Shown here in pieces: positions 16,787-25,471 of a DNA stretch of 64,000 bases; within the stretch, counting starts at the first letter, position 1, and each line of letters starts with the position of its first letter. Location of the stretch: NCBI GenBank assembly GCA_050633465.1, contig JBOEGO010000017.1:1-64000 (forward strand), read 5' to 3'. The notes beneath the pieces are model-generated. The model was not told the origin of the DNA, searched no databases, and was given only the letters and a program-made list of their open reading frames with translations. This DNA is from UBA3069 sp050633465 (lineage in GTDB: Bacteria; Pseudomonadota; Alphaproteobacteria; Rhodobacterales; Rhodobacteraceae). A program made the translations under genes and the position numbers.

Positions 16787-17021
16787 TGGCGGCGTCGACC
16801 TCGGCCTCATCCCCCTGTGCCAAAACCGCCCATTCGCGTGCGCCTGACATCAGATCGAACTGGCGCTGTTTCAGCACCGCCTGCCCGTCCAGCGTGGCCA
16901 GTTTGACCAACACAGCACCCGCCGTATCATCGCCATGGGCCACCACATAGGCCGGAATATCGGCCAGCCGCAGCCGCGCCAGATAGGCCTGAACCCAGAA
17001 TTGCGAAGTCAGCCGCGCCAT
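16692..17021 (-). CDS. DUF1491 family protein
   Basis: A 109-residue protein matching the alphaproteobacterial DUF1491 family: MARLTSQFWVQAYLARL at the start and GYDTDLWVIEVEDRQGRDLLD near the end. It follows era by 9 bases and precedes recO, a conserved order in Rhodobacterales. No catalytic motif or membrane segment is visible. Function unknown. Confidence 0.85.
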   Translation of the reverse strand: MARLTSQFWVQAYLARLRLADIPAYVVAHGDDTAGAVLVKLATLDGQAVLKQRQFDLMSGAREWAVLAQGDEAEVDAAITRQRGYDTDLWVIEVEDRQGRDLLDQDGLD

Positions 17022-17030
17022 GGCCGCGCC

Positions 17031-17936
17031 CTAGTTCCCGTCTTTGAAATCAAGACCCATTTCGGTGTAGCGTTCGGATTCTTCCAACCAGTTGGCCCGC
17101 ACTTTGACCTGCAAGAACAGATGCACTCGGCGCCCCAGAAACTCTTCCAGCTCCTCGCGCGAGGCCTTGGAAATCGCCTTGATGGTTTCGCCCTTATTGC
17201 CAAGGATGATGCCCTTGTGCCCGTCACGCATCACATAAACGATCTGGTCAATGCGGGCCGATCCGTCTTTGCGCTCTTCCCAACCTTCGGTTTCCACCGT
17301 CAACTGATAGGGCAATTCCTGATGCAGGCGCAGGGTCAGCTTTTCGCGGGTCATTTCCGCCGCAATCATCCGCATCGGCAGGTCGGCGATCTGATCCTCG
17401 GGGTATAACCACGGACCTTCGGGCAGTTCACCCGCCAACCATTCGCGCAGGGCGTCCACCCCGTGGCCACGTTCGGCGGAAATCATGAATGTCTGAACAA
17501 AATCAAACCTTTCATTCAGATCCGAGGCCAGTTTCAACAACACCTCGCTTTGCACGCGGTCGATTTTATTGATCGCCAGCGCGACCTTGCGGCCCTTGCC
17601 GATGTCGGCCAGCCCTTCGATGATGCGCTCTACACCGTCGGTGATGCCGCGGTGTGCCTCGATCAGCAGCACCACGATATCGGCATCCGCTGCCCCGCCC
17701 CACGCGGCGGCGACCATGGCGCGGTCCAACCGGCGGCGCGGCTGAAACAGCCCGGGCGTATCGACGAACACGATCTGCGCATCGCCCTCTATCGCGACGC
17801 CGCGAATGCGGGCGCGGGTGGTTTGCACCTTATGCGTGACGATCGACACCTTGGCACCAACCATGCGGTTGGTCAGGGTGGATTTACCTGCGTTAGGCTC
17901 GCCGATCAGGGCTACGAATCCGGCACGTGTGGTCAT
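17031..17936 (-). CDS. era: GTPase Era
   Basis: A 301-residue GTPase needed for 16S rRNA processing and 30S assembly. G motifs are visible: G1 GEPNAGKST, G3 DTPG, and G4 NKID. The C-terminal KH domain contains KGIILGNKGETIKAIS and ends with ANWLEESERYTEMGLDF. The start MTTRAGFVALIGEPNAG matches the family; an upstream in-frame Met adds nine unlikely residues. It follows rnc, as in most bacteria. Confidence 0.95.
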   Translation of the reverse strand: MTTRAGFVALIGEPNAGKSTLTNRMVGAKVSIVTHKVQTTRARIRGVAIEGDAQIVFVDTPGLFQPRRRLDRAMVAAAWGGAADADIVVLLIEAHRGITDGVERIIEGLADIGKGRKVALAINKIDRVQSEVLLKLASDLNERFDFVQTFMISAERGHGVDALREWLAGELPEGPWLYPEDQIADLPMRMIAAEMTREKLTLRLHQELPYQLTVETEGWEERKDGSARIDQIVYVMRDGHKGIILGNKGETIKAISKASREELEEFLGRRVHLFLQVKVRANWLEESERYTEMGLDFKDGN

Positions 17937-18032
17937 TGGGGGGTTCCTGCAAAGTGACCGCAACGCAATAGCGGATTTGGGGGCCGGACGCCAGATGGCA
18001 TGATGTTTGGCATGAATGACGGGCTGTGACGG

Positions 18033-18716
18033 TCAGCCGATGCCCAGCTTGTCGATCAGCGCCTTGGCGGCGGCCTGTTCGGCCTGCCGTTTCGATCCGG
18101 CGGTGGCCTCGGCCTCTTCGCCGCTGGCCAGACGGGCGGCGATGGTGAACACGGGGGCATGATCGGGGCCGGATCGTTTGACCTCGATATAGCGGGGCGG
18201 TTGCAGCCCGCGGCCCTGCGCCCATTCCTGTAGGCTGGTTTTAGCATCGCGCGCATCGTCTTCGACCGCATCAATGCGTTTGCCCCACAGGCGGTTGATC
18301 AGATCACGGGCCGCATCAAAACCGCCATCCAGATAGACGGCGGCGATCACCGCCTCCATTGCGTCGCCCAGCAGCGCCTGTTTGCGCCGCCCGCCCGACA
18401 TCATTTCGGACCGGCCCAGCTTCAACACATCGCCCAGCCCGATCTGGCGGGCAACATCGGCGCAGGTTTCCTTGCGCACCAACGCGTTGAAACGGGGGGC
18501 AAGCTGCCCCTCGCTGGCCTTTTTGTCCAGAAACAGCAGGGATTCGGCCATCACCAGCCCCAGCACGCGATCACCCAGAAACTCCAACCGCTGATTGTCC
18601 TCGCGTGTGGGGGACGACATCGACGAATGGGTCAGCGCATGGCGCAGCAGATCAGGATCGGCAAAGCTGTGCCCGATCCGGCCCTCAAAGGCCTTGAGTT
18701 CAGCCGAGAGCTTCAC
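18033..18716 (-). CDS. rnc: ribonuclease III
   Basis: A 227-residue double-strand-specific RNase. The signature QRLEFLGDRVLGLVMAE carries the catalytic acidic residues, and GDAMEAVIAAVYLDGG gives the second metal-binding set. The double-stranded RNA-binding domain (residues about 155-225) contains LQEWAQGRGLQPPRYIEV and KRQAEQAAAKALID. It overlaps the 3' end of lepB by four bases, indicating coupling. Confidence 0.95.
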   Translation of the reverse strand: MKLSAELKAFEGRIGHSFADPDLLRHALTHSSMSSPTREDNQRLEFLGDRVLGLVMAESLLFLDKKASEGQLAPRFNALVRKETCADVARQIGLGDVLKLGRSEMMSGGRRKQALLGDAMEAVIAAVYLDGGFDAARDLINRLWGKRIDAVEDDARDAKTSLQEWAQGRGLQPPRYIEVKRSGPDHAPVFTIAARLASGEEAEATAGSKRQAEQAAAKALIDKLGIG

Positions 18717-19549
18717 TCGATCCCCTTGAAGAAGCGGTCACCCCGCCATGTCCAGAATGCAAACATCGACCGCCCACCGGACGAAAACATGATGCGATCC
18801 GCGCGACCAATCAGGTTTTCATAGGGCACGAAACCGACCCCGCCCGCCGATTGCGGCACGCGGCTGTCGGTAGAGTTGTCACGGTTGTCACCCATAAAGA
18901 AATAATGACCCGCAGGCACGGTATAAATGCCCGTGTTGTCCAGCGAACGATCACCAATGTTCAGGATCGAATGCTTGACCCCGTTGGGCAAGGTTTCGAT
19001 GAATTTTTCCTTTTCACAGGACGCGCCAGCACCGACAACCCCATTGGAACAGCTGGGGCTAAGTCCCTGCGGACCCTGCCGCCCTGCGGTTTCCACAAAC
19101 AGCCCGTCGGGTTCCTGCGGCACGGGTTTGCCGTTGATCTGCACCACGCCATCCGTCACCTGCACCGTGTCGCCGGGCATACCGATCAGACGTTTGATGT
19201 AATCCGACCCCGACACCGGGTGACGAAACACCACCACATCGCCGCGTTCGGGGTCGCCACCAAACAGCCGCCCGTTGTCCCCGTCAAACGCGCCGCAGAT
19301 ATCCTTGGCATCAATATTCACACCCAGCGCCGGAATGCGGATCGACGGGCAAGAGGCATAGGAATAGCCATAGCTCATTTTGTTCACGAACAGAAAATCA
19401 CCGATCAAAAGCGTGTCTTTCATCGAACCGGAGGGAATCCAGAACGGTTGAAAGAACAGCGTGCGGAACACGCCCGCAATGACCAGCGCCCAGACGATGG
19501 TTTTGATCGTCTCGATGACGCCGCCGCCCTTTTTTTCCTCGGATGCCAT
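18713..19549 (-). CDS. lepB: signal peptidase I
   Basis: A 278-residue inner-membrane protease with one N-terminal helix (IKTIVWALVIAGVFRTLFF). The catalytic Ser is in PSGSMKDTLLIGD, the general-base Lys in SDYIKRLIGMPGD, and box E is MGDNRDNSTDSR. It removes signal peptides in the periplasm. AGGAG is 9 bases before the ATG used here (MASEEKKG); the Met two codons earlier is only 3 bases from it. It lies between acpS and rnc. Confidence 0.93.
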   Translation of the reverse strand: MASEEKKGGGVIETIKTIVWALVIAGVFRTLFFQPFWIPSGSMKDTLLIGDFLFVNKMSYGYSYASCPSIRIPALGVNIDAKDICGAFDGDNGRLFGGDPERGDVVVFRHPVSGSDYIKRLIGMPGDTVQVTDGVVQINGKPVPQEPDGLFVETAGRQGPQGLSPSCSNGVVGAGASCEKEKFIETLPNGVKHSILNIGDRSLDNTGIYTVPAGHYFFMGDNRDNSTDSRVPQSAGGVGFVPYENLIGRADRIMFSSGGRSMFAFWTWRGDRFFKGIE

Positions 19550-19606
19550 TGGCATTCTCTCCTGCTGTATCGATCCTGCGCTACATGCGGCGCGCATGGG
19601 TGGGTG

Positions 19607-20008
19607 TCAAGGTTCCGGCACGGCCTCGATCACGACAAAAGCCTGCGCCCATGGGTGATCGTCGGTCAGGGTGACGTGGATTATGGCGCGGTGGCCCGGC
19701 GGGGTCATCTGGTCCAGCCGATCGCGCGCCCAGCCTGTGACCTCCATCACCGGCTGGCCGGTGCGCAGGTTGGTCACGGCCATGTCTTTCCATGCGATGC
19801 CCATGGCCAGCCCTGTGCCCAGCGCCTTTGAACAGGCCTCCTTGGCGGCCCAGCGTTTGGCATAGGTTCCCGCCTGATCATTGCGCCGCGCGGCCTTGGC
19901 CTGTTCGATATCGGTGAAACAACGGTTGCGAAACCTGTCGCCGAACCGTTCCAGCGTCTGTTCGATCCGTTCAATATTGGCCAGATCGGTGCCGATGCCC
20001 AAAATCAT
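19607..20008 (-). CDS. acpS: holo-[acyl-carrier-protein] synthase
   Basis: A 133-residue trimeric-type phosphopantetheinyl transferase that converts apo-ACP to holo-ACP. Metal-binding motifs are MILGIGTDLANIERI (Asp8) and RWAAKEACSKALGTG (Glu around residue 57). Length and motifs are standard. It sits between pdxJ and lepB, a gene order seen widely. Confidence 0.95.
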   Translation of the reverse strand: MILGIGTDLANIERIEQTLERFGDRFRNRCFTDIEQAKAARRNDQAGTYAKRWAAKEACSKALGTGLAMGIAWKDMAVTNLRTGQPVMEVTGWARDRLDQMTPPGHRAIIHVTLTDDHPWAQAFVVIEAVPEP

Positions 20009-20050
20009 GCGCCTGCCCCGGTGTTAGACGCAAAACAGCGCAACAGGGGA

Positions 20051-20095
20051 CGGAATTTTACAAAAATTCCGCCCAAAATTCTTTGCAAGAATTTT
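20051..20095. repeat. two adjacent AT-rich palindromes in the pdxJ-acpS gap
   Basis: The first palindrome is CGGAATTTT-ACA-AAAATTCCG. It is followed after three bases by AAAATTCTT-TGC-AAGAATTTT, a perfect 9-bp stem. Both are AT-rich within a GC-rich region and share the core AATTTT. They fill most of the 94-base gap between pdxJ and acpS. They could be a transcript-processing or attenuation structure, or a dispersed palindromic repeat. No other copy was found by eye in this window. Confidence 0.6.
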
Positions 20096-20102
20096 CTCCC
20101 GA

Positions 20103-20855
20103 TCACGATGTTCGTGCCTCGTCCATCAGGCGGCGCATTTCTGCGATGGCAGGCTGCAATCCGCGAAAAATCGCCTCTCCGATCAGAAAATGCCCGATGT
20201 TCAGCTCCATCACCTGCGGGATTGCCGCAATCGGTGTCACCGTGTCATAAGTCAGCCCATGGCCCGCGTGGATTTCCAGCCCCAGTTCATGGCCATAGGC
20301 GGCCATATCGCACAGGCGCTGCAATTCGGCGTCGCGTTCGTCAAACCGGCCCTCGGCGTGGAAATCACAATAGGCGCCGGTGTGCAATTCGATCACCTGC
20401 GCGCCAATCCGCGCTGCGGCTTCGATCTGGGGGCGGTCGGCGGCGATAAAGATCGACACCCGGCTGCCCGCCTCACGCAAAGGCGCAATAAAATGCGCCA
20501 GTTTGTTTTCCTCGCGTGCGACCTCCAGCCCGCCCTCGGTTGTGCGTTCCTCGCGTTTTTCGGGGACGATGCACACCGCATGGGGTTTGTGGCGCAGGGC
20601 GATGGCCTGCATTTCATCCGTCGCAGCCATTTCGAAATTCAGCGGCACGCTCAAGGCTGCAACCAGCCCTTCGATATCCGCATCCGAAATATGGCGGCGA
20701 TCCTCGCGCAGGTGGGCGGTGATACCATCCGCGCCCGCATCTTCGGCCAGTTTGGCCGCGCGCAGCGGGTCAGGATAGGCCGAACCGCGCGCATTGCGCA
20801 CCGTGGCCACGTGGTCGATGTTCACGCCAAGGCGCAGCTTTCCCAAAGGTTCCAT
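20103..20855 (-). CDS. pdxJ: pyridoxine 5'-phosphate synthase
   Basis: A 250-residue TIM-barrel enzyme that condenses 3-amino-2-oxopropyl phosphate with deoxyxylulose 5-phosphate to make vitamin B6. LRLGVNIDHVATVRNARG at the start, HLREDRRHI, CIVPEKREERTTEGG and HAGHGLTYDTV are all family motifs. It follows the DUF2062 gene and precedes acpS, the conserved pdxJ-acpS pairing. Confidence 0.95.
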   Translation of the reverse strand: MEPLGKLRLGVNIDHVATVRNARGSAYPDPLRAAKLAEDAGADGITAHLREDRRHISDADIEGLVAALSVPLNFEMAATDEMQAIALRHKPHAVCIVPEKREERTTEGGLEVAREENKLAHFIAPLREAGSRVSIFIAADRPQIEAAARIGAQVIELHTGAYCDFHAEGRFDERDAELQRLCDMAAYGHELGLEIHAGHGLTYDTVTPIAAIPQVMELNIGHFLIGEAIFRGLQPAIAEMRRLMDEARTS

Positions 20856-20897
20856 TTTGGACTCCCGTTTGCCTGTCCCCGTCTGACTTGGGCCGGT

Positions 20898-21575
20898 TTA
20901 CCCCGCCCTTTCGTCTTTTTTCTTTTTCCGGTCTTCGTGACCGGGCAAATGCGCCTTTCCCTTTAGCGCCGCCAACTTGGCCTTTAGCGCCCCCTTGCGC
21001 CGGTTTTGATAGGCACGGATCAGGGGCACTGACACGTAATATGCGATCAAACCGGCAATGACACCGGGAATGATCCCCCCGATCAGATAGGGGAAAAACA
21101 CCTCGTGGTAAAATACAGAAAGGTTGGACCAGTCCATATCCTTGTCGGTAAAGGCGGCAATCAGATTATGTTGCAGATCGCGCCCCGCATCGACAAATTT
21201 TCCGCCAAGCGAGCGATGCATTTCCTGCGGGTGATGGTCCATCCCCAACAAAAAATAACCCGTGCGCAGCGATATCACCCCAATCGGCAAATATGTCAGC
21301 GGGTTCCCGAAAAACGTGGCCAGCAATGCAGCAAGGATATTTCCACGCATCACAATGGCAATCAGCGCCGACACCACAAAATGAAACCCGTAGAACGGGG
21401 TGAACGTGGTCAACACCCCCGCGAAAATTCCGCGAGCGATCCGGTGGGGCGGGTCGGGCAAACGCCGCAACCGATGTTTGACATAAAGAGCCGCGCGCCC
21501 CCAACCGCCGCGCGGCCAGAAGAACTCCAGCGCGATCTTCCAGATCGGCCTGCGGTCCCTTCGTTTGAAGACCAA
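20898..21575 (-). CDS. DUF2062 domain-containing membrane protein
   Basis: A 225-residue protein with three or four hydrophobic segments. The DUF2062 hallmark PHRIARGIFAGVLTTFTPFYGFHF lies near residues 42-65, followed by ATFFGNPLTYLP. The C-terminal tail is very basic and lysine-rich. It is conserved between rsh and pdxJ in Rhodobacterales. The function is unknown. Confidence 0.85.
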   Translation of the reverse strand: MVFKRRDRRPIWKIALEFFWPRGGWGRAALYVKHRLRRLPDPPHRIARGIFAGVLTTFTPFYGFHFVVSALIAIVMRGNILAALLATFFGNPLTYLPIGVISLRTGYFLLGMDHHPQEMHRSLGGKFVDAGRDLQHNLIAAFTDKDMDWSNLSVFYHEVFFPYLIGGIIPGVIAGLIAYYVSVPLIRAYQNRRKGALKAKLAALKGKAHLPGHEDRKKKKDERAG

Positions 21576-21589
21576 AGGTCTTCTCCTCT

Positions 21590-23547
21590 CTATCCGTTTA
21601 CGGCCGTCACACGGGACGGGTCGCGGTATCTTTCAATCGCCGCAACATCGCTTTCCGCCTCTAGTGCGGACATGACAGAATGCAGGTGCTCCGCATCCCT
21701 CAGGTCTACATCAACCAGAAATCTGTAAAAGTCCGGTTTCCGGTCAACAAATTGCATGTCCGAGATATTGGCCTTCTGCTCGCCGATCAATGTGCAAATT
21801 CGCCCCAGCACGCCAGCATCATTGCCAATGGTCAGGTTCAGGGTCGCACTGTGGATCGGCGGGTGTTTGCCCGCATGCCAATGCAGGTCCAGCCAGCGGT
21901 TCGGCTGGTCTTCAAAATTCGCCAATGCCTCGCAGTCGATCGCGTGAACGATCACGCCCTGACCGCGCTGGGTAATGCCGACAATACGTTCCCCCGGCAG
22001 GGGCTGACAGCATTTCGCACGGGTAAAATGCTGATCGGCGGATATACCGACAACGGCGCGGGTGGTGTCGATCTGGTCGCTGTCGCCTGTGGCCAGATCG
22101 GGATAAACCGAATGCACCACCTCACGGGCGGTCAGTTCGGCGCTGCCAAGGCGCGCCAACAGATCGTCGCGCCCGTCCAGCCGCAGATGCCGCGCAGCGA
22201 TTTCCAGCGCCTTATCGGTGGATTTTTTGCCGACATGATCAAAGGCCGAACGCGCAAGTTCCCGCCCCAGTTTGACAAACCGCGAGCGGTCCACTTCGCG
22301 CAGCGCCCTGCGAATGGCGGTTTTGGCCTTGCCGGTGGCGGCAATTTCCAACCATGTCGCCTGTGGATACTGCCCCTCGGCGGTGATGATTTCCACCGAT
22401 TGACCATTCTTGATCCGGCTCCATAACGGAACGCGCATTCCGTCCACTTTGGCCCCGACACAGGCGTTGCCGATACGGGTGTGAATGGCATAGGCGAAAT
22501 CAATCGGGGTCGCGCCCTTGGGCAGTTTCACCACCTCGCCCTTGGGGGTAAAGCAGAACACCTTGTCGGAATACATTTCCAACTTTACCGCCTCCAGGAA
22601 CTCGTCGTGGTCCTCTTCGGCGTTGAACTGTTCGGTCAGGGTCGAAATCCATTTCACCGGATCAACGGCAAAGGGGTTTTCGCTGCGCACACCGTCGCGA
22701 TAGGACCAATGCGCCGCCACGCNNNNNNNNNNNNNNNNNNNNNNNNNNNNNNNNNNNNNNNNNNNNNNNNNNNNNNNNNNNNNNNNNNNNNNNNNNNNNN
22801 NNNNNNNNNNNNNNNNNNNATCGAATAGGGTTTCTTGGCGCGGCCGAAGACCACGGCTTCGATATTGGCCTTATCAAATTCGCTGCGCATGTCGCTGGTG
22901 ATGCGCTCTACCACATCGCCCGATTCCTTTTGCAGCGTAATAAACCGCCGCAGGATCGAGGCCCGCCCCTCGGGGTTCAGCACCCTGAACGACAGATCCT
23001 CCAATTCCTCGCGCATCCACTGCATCCCCATGCGACCCGCAAGCGGAGCATAGATATCCATGGTTTCGCGGGCTTTCTTGGCCTGCTTTTCGGCGCGCAT
23101 CGCCTTGATCGTGCGCATATTGTGCAAACGATCCGCCAGTTTCACCAGAATGACCCGCAGATCCTTGGACATGGCCATCAACAGCTTGCGGAAATTTTCC
23201 GCCTGCTGGGTTTCGGTGGATGACAATTGCAGATTGGTCAACTTGGTCACGCCATCGACCAGTTCGGCAATTTCATGGCCGAATTTCTGTTCGACCTCGG
23301 AATAGGATGCCTTGGTATCCTCGATCGTGTCGTGCAGCAGGGCGGTGATGATGGTGGCGTCGTCCAGCCGCTGTTCGGTCAGAATGGCGGCAACGGCAAC
23401 CGGATGCGTGAAATAGGGTTCGCCCGATTGGCGCATCTGCCCGTCATGCATCGCAAGGCCATAATCATAGGCCTCGCGAATCAGGGTTTCGTTGGTTTTG
23501 GGGTTATAATTGCGGACCAGTGCGATCAGGTCTTCAACCGCGATCAT
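21590..23547 (-). CDS. bifunctional (p)ppGpp synthetase/hydrolase (RSH), interrupted by a sequence gap
   Basis: The N-terminal part (before the gap) has the HD hydrolase domain: GEPYFTHPVAVAAIL, ALLHDTIEDT with the HD pair, and KLADRLHNMRT. The sequence stops at VFGRAKKPYS, just inside the synthetase domain. After the gap it resumes at AAHWSYRDG and continues with the TGS domain (VFCFTPKGEVVKLPKGATPIDFAYAIH) and a C-terminal ACT domain. Both parts belong to one gene. The 97 N bases do not keep frame, and by comparison with SpoT about 94 codons (around 280 bases) of synthetase core should be missing, so the N-run is not the true length. The hydrolase is intact as read; the synthetase cannot be judged. 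The gene follows rpoZ. Confidence 0.9.
22723..22819. other. assembly gap (97 N)
   Basis: An unresolved run of N inside the RSH gene. It separates the hydrolase half from the TGS/ACT half and shifts the reading frame between them. The missing protein segment appears about three times longer than the N-run allows. Confidence 0.99.
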
Positions 23548-23576
23548 ATGCTCCGCTTTCCCGTAACTGGCAGGGT

Positions 23577-23936
23577 TTACCCCTGACGCTGTGCATCCAT
23601 CAGGGCGCGCAGCAGCTTCTCTTCGCTCAGATCATCCTCTGCTGGTTTGTCGGGCTGTTCGCCCCCCCCCATCAGCAATGCCATGCTGTCTTCTTCGGGC
23701 TCGTCCACCTCGATCTGGCTTTGATTTGCTTCGATCAGACGTTCACGCAGCGCATCGGCAGATTGCGTTTCCTCGGCGATTTCGCGCAGGGAAACAACGG
23801 GGTTTTTGTCGTTGTCGCGATCCACAGTGATCGCCGCACCGGATGCGATTTCGCGCGCACGATGTGCGGCAAGCATCACCAGCTCGAAACGATTCGGAAC
23901 CTTGTCGACGCAGTCTTCAACGGTTACGCGGGCCAT
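23577..23936 (-). CDS. rpoZ: RNA polymerase omega subunit
   Basis: A 119-residue small RNA polymerase subunit that assists beta' folding and, in many bacteria, forms part of a ppGpp site. MARVTVEDCVDKVPNRFELVMLAAHRAREI is the canonical start. The C-terminal half is acidic, with a short poly-Gly/Glu region. Its position directly before rsh is conserved. Confidence 0.95.
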   Translation of the reverse strand: MARVTVEDCVDKVPNRFELVMLAAHRAREIASGAAITVDRDNDKNPVVSLREIAEETQSADALRERLIEANQSQIEVDEPEEDSMALLMGGGEQPDKPAEDDLSEEKLLRALMDAQRQG

Positions 23937-24014
23937 GGGGGCACTCCAACTCTAGGGACAGTCCATAAGAAAGACGCTTCCTAGGGCCATTTGACACGAT
24001 TTACAAGCAGGTTT

Positions 24015-24596
24015 TCATGGGGCACCCACCGGCAAGGCAACAATATCGCGGCACTGCGCGCCCGACAAATCCGCGCAGAATTCCGCGATGCTGCGCTGCA
24101 AAACCGGATGGCGCCAGTCCGGCGCGACATCCAGCAGCGGAATCAACACAAACGGGCGGTCCTGAAGGCGCGGATGCGGCAGTATCAATTGTTCGGGTGC
24201 GCGCAGCATCTGTTCACTGACAGACAGGTCGCGCCAATGTGATTGCGTATCCGTATCGGGCAATACCGCCTGCCCGAACGCAATCAGATCCAGATCCAGC
24301 GTGCGCCCCGCCCAACGGGTATGACGTTCACGGTCATGGCGCGCTTCAACGTCATGTAATAATTTCAAAACCGTCACAGGATCGTCAAACCCCTGCATAA
24401 CAAGGGCAGCATTCACATAATCAGGGCCAGCGCCTGCCGGAAAACAGGGCGTGCGATAGAACCGGCTGACCGCAGAAACCTGCGCCCCGAACCCGCGCAA
24501 ATCCTCGATCGCCTTGCGCAACGTCACCTCCGGGCTTTGGTCGCCGCGGGGCAGGTTGCCGCCCAATGCAACCAAGCAAACTTGATCCTCATGCAT
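24015..24596 (-). CDS. folK: 2-amino-4-hydroxy-6-hydroxymethyldihydropteridine pyrophosphokinase
   Basis: A 193-residue HPPK that transfers pyrophosphate from ATP to the pterin in folate synthesis. VALGGNLPRGDQSP at the start, VSRFYRTPCFPAGAGPDYVNAA, and RTLDLDLIAFG with the metal-binding Asp pair are typical. The ATG at MHEDQVC is preferred over a Met 14 codons earlier that adds a non-family sequence. It starts the leftward cluster. Confidence 0.92.
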   Translation of the reverse strand: MHEDQVCLVALGGNLPRGDQSPEVTLRKAIEDLRGFGAQVSAVSRFYRTPCFPAGAGPDYVNAALVMQGFDDPVTVLKLLHDVEARHDRERHTRWAGRTLDLDLIAFGQAVLPDTDTQSHWRDLSVSEQMLRAPEQLILPHPRLQDRPFVLIPLLDVAPDWRHPVLQRSIAEFCADLSGAQCRDIVALPVGAP

Positions 24597-24736
24597 AGCC
24601 GACCTATCCTTCTGATTGTGTTCGCGCACTTGCGGCACGATTCCGATACCTATAATTTAATCTTTCAGCGACACCGAAATTTAACCACTCACTCTACGAC
24701 CCATCGGCTGGCGCTATTAATCGGAAGGACATTTTG

Positions 24737-25306
24737 ATGTTTTACAAAGACGAACGGCTTGCGCTGTTCATCGATGGATCAAACCTGTATGCCGCCGCCA
24801 AGGCGCTGGGGTTTGACATCGACTATAAATTGCTGCGCACGGAATTTATGCGCCGCGGCAAACTGTTACGTGCGTTTTATTACACCGCTTTACTGGAAAA
24901 CGACGAATATTCGCCCATTCGTCCGCTGGTGGATTGGCTGCATTACAACGGCTTCACCATGGTGACAAAACCCGCCAAGGAATACACCGACAGCCAGGGC
25001 CGCCGTAAGGTAAAGGGCAACATGGACATCGAACTGGCGGTGGACGCGATGGAACTTGCTCCGCATGTCGATCACATCGTTCTGTTCTCGGGCGATGGCG
25101 ATTTCCGCCCGCTAATCGAATCACTTCAGCGTCAGGGTGTCAGGGTTTCTGTGGTTTCCACCATCCGCAGCCAGCCGCCGATGATCGCAGACGAACTGCG
25201 CCGTCAGGCCGATAACTTTATCGAACTGGACGAGCTGAAAGACGTGGTGGGCCGCCCCCCGCGCGAGGAACCCCTGCGCCGCGAATCTGCCGAAGCGATG
25301 GAATAA
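24737..25306 (+). CDS. NYN domain protein, LabA-like
   Basis: A 189-residue PIN-like NYN domain protein. LALFIDGSNLYAAAKALG at the start, KGNMDIELAVDAMEL, and VLFSGDGDFRPLIESLQRQG supply the conserved acidic residues of the nuclease-like pocket. GGAAGGA lies 8 bases before the ATG; an adjacent TTG one codon earlier is less likely. LabA proteins are predicted RNases with poorly known roles. A strong terminator follows. Confidence 0.85.
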   Translation: MFYKDERLALFIDGSNLYAAAKALGFDIDYKLLRTEFMRRGKLLRAFYYTALLENDEYSPIRPLVDWLHYNGFTMVTKPAKEYTDSQGRRKVKGNMDIELAVDAMELAPHVDHIVLFSGDGDFRPLIESLQRQGVRVSVVSTIRSQPPMIADELRRQADNFIELDELKDVVGRPPREEPLRRESAEAME

Positions 25307-25361
25307 TCACCGGACAGTCGGGCGGATTTTACCGCCAAACGACTGCTCGCTGGCAAAATTG

Positions 25362-25393
25362 AAAAAGGCCGGGTCACTCACCCCGGCCTTTTT
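25362..25393 (+). terminator. Rho-independent terminator after the labA-like gene
   Basis: AAAAAGGCCGGGT-CACTC-ACCCCGGCCTTTTT forms a long GC-rich stem with a T-run on the plus strand and the matching A-run on the other. It ends the NYN gene transcript before ispH. Confidence 0.85.
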
Positions 25394-25471
25394 CATATCT
25401 GCCCGCCTGCATTGCACGGGCTGGACCTTGCCCCACCGCCGCACTAGGTTCCAACCAAGCAGGAGAGACCG

